From: Antarcticirhabdus aurantiaca
GTDB taxonomy: Bacteria; Pseudomonadota; Alphaproteobacteria; Rhizobiales; Rhizobiaceae
Assembly: GCF_009765365.1 (NCBI RefSeq)
Contig: NZ_VTOM01000009.1
Location: 124,001 to 188,000 of the forward strand
Direction of reading: 5' to 3'
DNA length: 64,000 nt
A program made the translations under genes and the position numbers. Positions within the stretch are counted from its first letter, which is position 1. Each line of letters begins with the position of its first letter. The notes under the pieces are model-generated. The model was not told where the DNA came from, did no database searches, and saw only the letters and a program-made list of their open reading frames with translations. Positions 58,441 to 64,000 of this stretch are shown here, piece after piece.

Positions 58441-59616
58441 TCACCGTTTCCCCAGGAAATCCTCCGCCAGTTCGGTCCAGAAGGCGGCCCCGACGGGAAG
58501 GAGGTCGTCGTTGAAGTCGTAGGACGGATGGTGGAGGGGCCAGTCCCTTTCGCGCCGCCCGGCGGTGCCGAGGAAGAAGTAGCTGCCGGGGCGGGCCTTC
58601 AGCATGTAGGCGAAGTCCTCGCTGCCCATGGAGGGGCGCGCCATCTCCTCGACGTTCTCCGCCCCGGCGAAGCGCGTGGCGAGGCGGCGGAGGTACTCGG
58701 TCTCGGCCGGATGGTTGATCGTGGCGTCGTAGGAGCGCTCGTAGAGGACCTCCGCCTCGCAGCCGAGGCTCTTGGCCTGGAGCTCGGCGATCTCGCGGAT
58801 GCGCCGCTCCAGGAAGTCGCGGGTGTCGGGATCGAAGGAGCGGATGCCGACGACGATCTCGGCCGTCTCCGGAATGACGTTGCTGACCGTGCCCGAATGG
58901 AAGGCGCCGACCGTGACCACCGCCGGCTCGATCGGGTGGACGTTGCGGGACACGATTGTCTGGAGGGCGAGGACGATCGCCGCGCCCGCGACGATGGGGT
59001 CGCGCGCGTCCTGCGGCTGCGCACCGTGGCCGCCATAGCCGCGCAACACGATCCGGGCCTCGTCGACGGCGGCCATCATCGGCCCGGAGCGCAGGGCGAA
59101 GCGGCCGAAGGGGATGTCGGGATCGTTGTGGAGCGCGAAGACCGCGTCGCAGGGGCAAAGGTCGAAGAGCCCCTCCTCCACCATGATCCGCGCGCCGCCG
59201 ACGTTCTCCTCGGCCGGCTGGAAGATGAGGTGCACCGTGCCGTCGAAGTTGCGCCGTTCGGCGATGGCCTTGGCCGCGCCGAGCAGCATGGCCGTATGCC
59301 CGTCGTGACCGCAGGCGTGCATCTTGCCGGGAACGAGGCTGGCATAGTCCGCGCCCGTGCGCTCCTCGATCGGCAGGGCGTCCATGTCGGCGCGGATGCC
59401 GACCGAGCGCTCCGACGTGCCGACCGTCAGCGAGCCGACGACGCCGGTGCCGGCGAGCCCGCGCGTGACGCGGTAGCCCAGCGCTTCCAGCCGCTCGGCG
59501 ACGATCGCGGAGGTGCGGACCTCCTCCAGGCCGAGCTCCGGATGGCGATGAAGGTCGTGGCGCAGCGCCACGAGGTCGGGCATGTCGTTGCGAAGGGCGG
59601 AGAGGGTCTGCGTCAC
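58441..59616 (-). CDS. M20 family amidohydrolase (hippurate hydrolase-like)
   Basis: 391-residue metallopeptidase of the M20D group, which cleaves N-acyl amino acids. LVALRHDLHRHPELGLEEVR, GIRADMDALPIEERTG, HACGHDGHTAMLLGAAKA, QPAEENVGGARIMVEEG and PSMGSEDFAYML hold the di-zinc ligands and the catalytic Glu. It starts at GTG 59616 by length; ATG 59583 is possible. It ends 117 bp from imuA on the same strand and is transcribed independently of the SOS operon. Confidence 0.88.
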   Translation of the reverse strand: MTQTLSALRNDMPDLVALRHDLHRHPELGLEEVRTSAIVAERLEALGYRVTRGLAGTGVVGSLTVGTSERSVGIRADMDALPIEERTGADYASLVPGKMHACGHDGHTAMLLGAAKAIAERRNFDGTVHLIFQPAEENVGGARIMVEEGLFDLCPCDAVFALHNDPDIPFGRFALRSGPMMAAVDEARIVLRGYGGHGAQPQDARDPIVAGAAIVLALQTIVSRNVHPIEPAVVTVGAFHSGTVSNVIPETAEIVVGIRSFDPDTRDFLERRIREIAELQAKSLGCEAEVLYERSYDATINHPAETEYLRRLATRFAGAENVEEMARPSMGSEDFAYMLKARPGSYFFLGTAGRRERDWPLHHPSYDFNDDLLPVGAAFWTELAEDFLGKR

Positions 59617-59721
59617 GGGGGCTCTCGCGGCTGCGTCGGATGGCGCCAGGATGCGCGCCCTCGCTCGCCGCTTCAAGGGCGGCGGCTTGCGCCGGGCGCC
59701 GCCTCCTGATCTCTGCGCGGC

Positions 59722-60900
59722 ATGACGTCCGCCCCTTACCGCCGCCTCGTCTTCGTCGGCGCCGGCCATGCCCATGTCGAGGTCCTGCGCCGCTTCGCCC
59801 AGCGTCCGCTTCCCGGCACCGAGCTGGTTCTCGTCACCCGCGCGGCGCACACGCCCTATTCCGGCGCGGTGCCGCTGGTGATCGCCGGCCACCTGTCGCT
59901 CGAGGACGCCCTGATCGACGCCGCCGGCCTCGCGGCCAGAGCCTCCGCCCGCCTGATCCTCGCCTCCGCGACCGGCCTCGATCCCGACGCGCGGCAGCTG
60001 AGCCTCGACGACGGCACGCGCCTCGCCTTCGACACGCTGTCGCTCGACATCGGCTCGGCGCCGGACATGGCCGCGCTCGGCGCGGACGCGGCGGCGGTCA
60101 TCCCCGCCAAGCCGATCGACGGGCTCCTCGCCCGGATCGAGGCGCTCGCTGCCGACATCCGCGATCGGGACGATCCGGTCACGATCGCCGTCGTCGGCAG
60201 CGGCGCGGCGGGCGTCGAGCTCGCCTTCTCGCTCGACCACCGCTTCGCGGGCCTCGAGCCCCGAGGTCCGCCCGTGCGGGTCGTGCTCGCCGGGCGCTCC
60301 CGCCGCCTCGTGCCCGGCTGCAACGCGCGAACGCGCCGGTGCCTCGAACGCCGCCTTGCCCAGCGCGGCATCCCCCACCTGTCAGGCTTCGACGCCGTCT
60401 CCTATCGCGACGACGAGCTATACGCCGCCGACCGTCGATCGGTGAGGGCAAACGCGGTGATCTGGGTGACCGAAAGCGCCGCGCCGCCCTGGCTCGCGGC
60501 GAGCGGCCTCGCCTGCGACGCCCGCGGCTTCGTGCTCGTCGACGAAGCCCTGCGCTCGCGCTCGCATCCCAGCATCTTCGCCGCCGGCGACGTCGCCGCC
60601 CTTCCCCAGCCGCGCCCGAAGGCCGGCGTCTTCGCCGTCCGAGCGGGCCCCGTTCTCGCCGAAAACCTCCGGCGCGCGCTGACCGGCGAAACGCTGCGAG
60701 CCTATCGTCCGCAGACGCGCTGGCTCAGCCTGATCTCGACCGGCGACCGCCATGCCGTTGCCGACAGGGGGCCGCTCAGCTTCGAGGGCGAATGGGTCTG
60801 GCGATGGAAGCGCTGGATCGACGCCCGCTTCCTGCGCCGCTACGCACCGAACGACGGCAGCGGATCCTGCGGCCTTCGGAACGATCACATCGATTTTTGA
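59722..60900 (+). CDS. SelD-associated NADH-dehydrogenase-like flavoprotein
   Basis: 392-residue pyridine-nucleotide-disulfide-type flavoprotein. The N-terminal LVFVGAGHAHVEVLRRFAQR and TRAAHTPYSGAVPLVIAGHL resemble the NDH-2-like domain fused to selenophosphate synthetase SelD in many bacteria. A second nucleotide motif (TIAVVGSGAAGVELAFSL) and SIFAAGDVA complete the fold. Here it stands alone with no SelD part. The redox partner is unknown. It is the last chromosomal backbone gene before the tRNA-Pro fragment. Confidence 0.8.
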   Translation: MTSAPYRRLVFVGAGHAHVEVLRRFAQRPLPGTELVLVTRAAHTPYSGAVPLVIAGHLSLEDALIDAAGLAARASARLILASATGLDPDARQLSLDDGTRLAFDTLSLDIGSAPDMAALGADAAAVIPAKPIDGLLARIEALAADIRDRDDPVTIAVVGSGAAGVELAFSLDHRFAGLEPRGPPVRVVLAGRSRRLVPGCNARTRRCLERRLAQRGIPHLSGFDAVSYRDDELYAADRRSVRANAVIWVTESAAPPWLAASGLACDARGFVLVDEALRSRSHPSIFAAGDVAALPQPRPKAGVFAVRAGPVLAENLRRALTGETLRAYRPQTRWLSLISTGDRHAVADRGPLSFEGEWVWRWKRWIDARFLRRYAPNDGSGSCGLRNDHIDF

Positions 60901-60907
60901 GAAGAGA

Positions 60908-60957
60908 TGGTCGGAGTGAAAGGATTCGAACCTTCGACCCCCTGAACCCCATTCAGG
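60908..60957 (-). other. 3' half of tRNA-Pro(GGG): attachment site of a genomic island
   Basis: On the minus strand 50 bases match the 3' half of a tRNA-Pro: anticodon arm CCTGA-ATGGGGT-TCAGG (anticodon GGG), T arm GAAGG-TTCGAAT-CCTTT, acceptor strand CACTCCG, discriminator A and CCA. The expected 5' half (CGGAGTG acceptor strand, D arm) is absent; the sequence before the anticodon stem is unrelated and AT-richer. This is what integration by a tyrosine integrase into a tRNA leaves at the end away from the restored gene. The integrase 170 bp away supports it. The gap 60958-61127 holds no gene. Confidence 0.8.
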
Positions 60958-61127
60958 GGTATTCGCTTTTCTCCACATTGCGCTCGTTTGCTGGAGATGC
61001 CAATCTGCCATATTTTTGAACAGGTTATGTCGTATCCACCTTCCTGCGATCTTCGGCAGCTTTCCCGCTGGTGCTTCCCGGGTGCTACCCAATTCGCAAC
61101 CAAACCCTCTCCTCAGGGAGTGTCTCA

Positions 61128-62405
61128 ATGCCGCGGGTCCGCATCACAAAACGCTTCCTCGACAGCCTAACACCGCGCGATCGCGAGTTCGTCCATTGGG
61201 ATCCCGATCTCGCCGGCTTTGGCGTGCGGGTCCGTCCCACTGGCCGGATGACCTACATTGTCCAGTACCGCGCCGGCTCCGGCCGCAGCGCGCCAGACCG
61301 TAAGGTGACGCTCGCCCCAGTGGGCCGCCTCACACCCGACGAGGCGCGCGCCGAAGCGCGCCGCCTTCTTGGCTCAGTCGCACAAGGTGCCGATCCGGCA
61401 GGCGAGCGGCAGCGGCGCCATGCGGCTATGACAATCAACGAACTCGCCGCCGCCTTCATGGCTTTGCATGTCAAACCGAAACGCAAACCTAAGACCGCTG
61501 AGCTGTATCAGCATATCCTCGAGAAGTTCGTCCTGCCGGCGCTTGGCGCAAAAAGCGTCGCTGACGTTACTAAAGCCGACGTCATGCGTCTCCACCATGG
61601 CATGCGCGATCGGCCGTTCATGGCAAACCGTACGTTAGCCGTGATCAGTTCGCTGTTTAGCTGGGCTAGTAAACATGAGCATGTGCATGAAGGTTTGAAC
61701 CCGGCAGCGCGCATAGAGACATTCGTGGAGAACCGGCGCGAGCGCTTCTTGTCGACCGAGGAGCTAAAACGCCTCGGAGCTGCGCTACGAGAAGCCGAGA
61801 CTGTCGGTATCCCTTGGGAGCCGAACCTCAGCAAACCGACAGCGAAGCACCTTCCGAAGCCGGAGAACCGGCAGACGATCGTCAATCCGTTCGCGACAGC
61901 CGCCATCCGTCTCCTTCTGTTTACAGGGGCGCGGCTTCGAGAGATTCTACACCTGCGGTGGGCTGAGGTCGACCTGGCTAGGGGCCTGCTTTTCCTTCCC
62001 GACTCCAAAACCGGTCGGAAGACCATTGTTCTCAGTGCGCCAGCGATCGCCGTGCTGCACGAACTGCCTCGGACGGGGGTCTTCGTGATCGCGGGCAACA
62101 GCCCGGACAAACCGCGTTCCGATTTGAAACGGCCTTGGGGACTCGTCTCGCGCCGAGCCAAGCTTGAGGGTGTTCGCATCCACGATCTTCGACATAGCTT
62201 CGCAAGCTTTGGAGCAGGCGGCGGGCTCGGGCTTCCGATCATCGGCAAGCTTCTCGGCCACACTCAGGCGAGCACTACGCAGCGCTACGCCCACCTCGAC
62301 ACTGACCCGCTCAGGCGTGCATCGGATGCGATCGCCCTTGCGATCTCAGCCGCGATGGGCGAGTTCGCGTCAACTGACAGAAACGGATCGCTGGACGGGC
62401 GGTAA
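61128..62405 (+). CDS. Tyrosine site-specific integrase
   Basis: 425-residue phage/island-type integrase. The N-terminal arm-binding part (ITKRFLDSLTPRD, GFGVRVRPTGRMTYIVQYRA) is followed by a SAM-like core-binding domain and the catalytic domain with Arg in TGARLREILHLRW, His-x-x-Arg in HDLRHSFASFG, GKLLGHTQASTT and the nucleophile Tyr in QRYAHLD. It appears complete. Base composition is lower in GC than its neighbours, which points to transfer. It starts at ATG 61128 behind AGGGAG, 170 bp from the tRNA-Pro fragment it probably used. Confidence 0.93.
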   Translation: MPRVRITKRFLDSLTPRDREFVHWDPDLAGFGVRVRPTGRMTYIVQYRAGSGRSAPDRKVTLAPVGRLTPDEARAEARRLLGSVAQGADPAGERQRRHAAMTINELAAAFMALHVKPKRKPKTAELYQHILEKFVLPALGAKSVADVTKADVMRLHHGMRDRPFMANRTLAVISSLFSWASKHEHVHEGLNPAARIETFVENRRERFLSTEELKRLGAALREAETVGIPWEPNLSKPTAKHLPKPENRQTIVNPFATAAIRLLLFTGARLREILHLRWAEVDLARGLLFLPDSKTGRKTIVLSAPAIAVLHELPRTGVFVIAGNSPDKPRSDLKRPWGLVSRRAKLEGVRIHDLRHSFASFGAGGGLGLPIIGKLLGHTQASTTQRYAHLDTDPLRRASDAIALAISAAMGEFASTDRNGSLDGR

Positions 62406-62524
62406 GACGCTCAGTCGTCGCGAGGCCGATGCTTCGCGTTCACCCTTAGCTGATGAAAACCGCAATCATCATGCAGTCGCGATGCATTTGATTGCCGGTT
62501 ACTGGCGCTTAAACGCGCCGTTCT

Positions 62525-62600
62525 TGTAGGATCAGCTTCGCTGACCTCCAGAGATCCTCAGACTTACAAAACAAGACGACCATCAATGATTGATCCTACA
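62525..62600. repeat. Short inverted repeat pair, possible IS or MITE end
   Basis: TGTAGGATCA (62525-62534) and TGATCCTACA (62591-62600) are perfect inverted copies 56 bases apart, just outside the IS630-like remnant. They may be the terminal repeats of that IS or of a small non-autonomous element. The surrounding gap 62406-62611 has no gene. Confidence 0.4.
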
Positions 62601-62611
62601 GCCGAATGATA

Positions 62612-63175
62612 TCAGTTAGCATCATAGTCCGTGGCTTTGAAGAAGTTGGCGCACTCGTCGGGTTGGGAGCCATCGACGATCTTGCCGATTGTCGTCCAGA
62701 GCGCCTCAACGGTCCTTTCTTCGGCTTTTCGCAGGAGCGCCTCGAGTTTGGAGAAGGCCACCTCGATCGTGTTGAAGTCGGGGCTGTAGGGCGGCAGGTA
62801 GAGAAGTCGCGCTCCGGCCGCCTCGATCAGGCGCGCCACCGCCGGCCCCTTGTGGCTGGAAAGGTTGTCCATCACGACGATGTCGCCGGCCTTCGGTTCG
62901 GGAACGAACACCTTCTCGACGTAGGTCTCGAAGGCGACGCGGTTGATCGGCCTGTCGAGCACGAAGGGCGCGACAATCCCGCCCAGGCGAGGCCCGGCGA
63001 CAAAGATCGTGGTTTCCCAGAGGCCGTGCGGGATGGCGGCGCGGAGCCTTGGCCTTTGGGCGCTCGGCCATAGCGGCGGGCCATGTTCGTGGAGGCTCAG
63101 GTTTCGTCGATGAAGACCAGGTGAGTGGAGCACTTCCGACCGATGCTCCCATTCGGCTGTCGTGTCCCTCGCCAT
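62612..63175 (-). pseudogene. Degraded IS630-family transposase
   Basis: The C-terminal two thirds of an IS630/IS5-type DDE transposase can be read in pieces: HLVFIDET, then a TGA in place of the usual Trp codon, ASTNMARRYGRAPKG, a frameshift, and RLRAAIPHGLWETTIFVAGP through MDNLSSHKGPAVARLIEAAG and LPPYSPDFNTIEVAFSKLEA to the stop. The catalytic DDE region is present in principle (FIDET, VVMDNLSSHK, PDFNTIE). The N-terminal DNA-binding part is missing, at least one stop and two frame changes are seen, so it is inactive. The gap 63176-63324 holds only a trace of it. Confidence 0.82.
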
Positions 63176-63324
63176 CGGCCGGGCCAGCGCGTGCGGTGGC
63201 TATGACGACGCGTCAGGTCGGCGGCTCGCTGCGGCCGTGCGCGTCCGGCACGCAGCCCAAGGATTCGCTGCGGCCTCGTTGAGAAAGCCGCGCGGCTGGG
63301 CGATGGTACCAGGGAGAATCCACC

Positions 63325-64000
63325 GTGACCCCGCTTGGCCAAGCCAAGCGTGCCGCAGACACCGGACCGATGCGAATGCTCCATGCTTATGCCGGCACCA
63401 GGGACCCGCTGGCGCGCCACTACACGGCCGAATTTGTCGGCAGCCGGTTCGTCGACCTCTTCGACAGGGAACACCCCGCCGGCATCCTCGACCTCGGCTC
63501 GGGGGGTGGCGCGCTCTCGCTCGCCGCGGCGAGGCGCTGGACCGCCGCCGACATCGTGACGGTGGACGTCGACCAGCAGGCCGGCGCGAGAATTTGCGAC
63601 AGCATGCGCCTTGTGGCGGACCGGCGGCACACGCACCTGCAACTGGACGCGCTCGACGAGGACCTCCCCGCGCGCCTCGCACACCGCAGCTTCGACGTGG
63701 CGCTGTGCAATCCCCCATACCTAACGCTTCCCTGGCGGCAGGGCTTTGACCGGATCCTGTCCGAGGCCGGGTTGCCGAGAGAGGCGCGCCGCAACCCCAG
63801 CCCCGTCGCGGCGGAAACCTTGTTCGTGGCGCAAATCCTGCGCATGGCCGGGCGTCGGGCCGAGATCGGGGTGATCGTGCCGGACGGGCTGGTCTCAGGG
63901 CGGCGCGCCAGGAGCTTCCGCCGGTCGCTGCTCTCGCGCGTGAGCGTCAGCTGCGTGATCCAGCTTCCTCGCAGGTCCTTCAGCGGGACTGATGCCCAGG
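63325..64000 (+). CDS. N6-adenine DNA methylase (5' part, runs off the window)
   Basis: An open frame of 225 complete codons from GTG 63325, behind AGGGAGA, to the end of the window. Motif I of S-adenosylmethionine methyltransferases is ILDLGSGGGALSLAA (about 54-68), followed by VTVDVDQQAG and the catalytic NPPY (129-132, in LCNPPYLTL), the gamma/beta N6-adenine DNA methylase signature. RAEIGVIVPDGLVSGRRARS and VIQLPRRSFSGTDAQ resemble the end of HsdM/N-6_Mtase cores. It is probably the modification subunit of a restriction-modification or defence system; the rest and any nuclease lie outside the window. It was not closed in the window, hence no stop codon. Confidence 0.75.
   Translation, partial: MTPLGQAKRAADTGPMRMLHAYAGTRDPLARHYTAEFVGSRFVDLFDREHPAGILDLGSGGGALSLAAARRWTAADIVTVDVDQQAGARICDSMRLVADRRHTHLQLDALDEDLPARLAHRSFDVALCNPPYLTLPWRQGFDRILSEAGLPREARRNPSPVAAETLFVAQILRMAGRRAEIGVIVPDGLVSGRRARSFRRSLLSRVSVSCVIQLPRRSFSGTDAQ

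Noticed and set aside
60908-60985. A complete tRNA-Pro
   Set aside because: Only the 3' half folds. There is no CGGAGTG acceptor strand or D arm where the 5' half should be.

Overview
The window is high-GC DNA (clearly above 60% by eye) from an alphaproteobacterium, most likely of the order Hyphomicrobiales (Rhizobiales). The clues are a trxB-lsrB gene pair, a rhizobial-type LpcC LPS core glycosyltransferase, an imuA-imuB-dnaE2 mutagenesis cassette under an alphaproteobacterial SOS box (GTTC-N7-GTTC), a CtrA-type site (TTAA-N7-TTAAC), DUF2842, and a short CoxW/CtaA-type heme A synthase. The exact genus cannot be fixed from the sequence.

Layout. 1-3.8 kb: nitrogen and ion transport (urea channel, ammonium channel, anion permease), possibly the end of a urease operon. 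4-7.6 kb: a tRNA with CAU anticodon, a periplasmic SIMPL protein and minus-strand small or accessory genes, including an unlisted Uma2 nuclease remnant directly behind rpoD. 7.6-12 kb: rpoD and dnaG. 12-13.1 kb: the lrgAB holin/antiholin-type pair. 13.1-20.9 kb: RibD-like reductase, yqeY, carA, a divergent small ORF/XRE module, carB and greA. 20.9-24.6 kb: HD hydrolase, two LPS glycosyltransferases and TrkH. 24.8-29.6 kb: trxB-lsrB-rhodanese, a GGDEF-EAL protein and a calcineurin-like phosphatase. 29.8-38.6 kb: mixed metabolism (SOUL protein, secreted repeat protein, P450, metY, two small acyl-CoA genes) with a ParDE toxin-antitoxin pair. 38.6-43.4 kb: rplM-rpsI, agmatinase, argC, heme A synthase. 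43.4-47.8 kb: an exopolysaccharide cluster around a divergent promoter region with a CtrA-like site. 47.8-52.4 kb: kynureninase, an MhqD/MhqO-like esterase/dioxygenase pair and an oxidoreductase. 52.6-58.3 kb: the SOS mutasome operon. 58.4-60.9 kb: an M20 amidohydrolase and a SelD-associated NDH-like flavoprotein.

At 60,908 the chromosomal backbone stops in the 3' half of a tRNA-Pro(GGG). Immediately beyond it are a complete tyrosine integrase of lower GC, a decayed IS630-family transposase and the 5' part of an N6-adenine DNA methylase that runs off the window end. This is read as one end of a genomic island integrated in the tRNA-Pro gene; its cargo, possibly a restriction-modification or defence system, continues outside the window. 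The intact tRNA-Pro should lie at the other end of the island.

Other points of interest are a small-ORF promoter whose spacer holds a palindromic operator next to an XRE regulator, a Wzc-like protein whose kinase P-loop is lost, a TrkH gene that seems to need a non-canonical start, and an imuA start codon buried inside its own LexA box.
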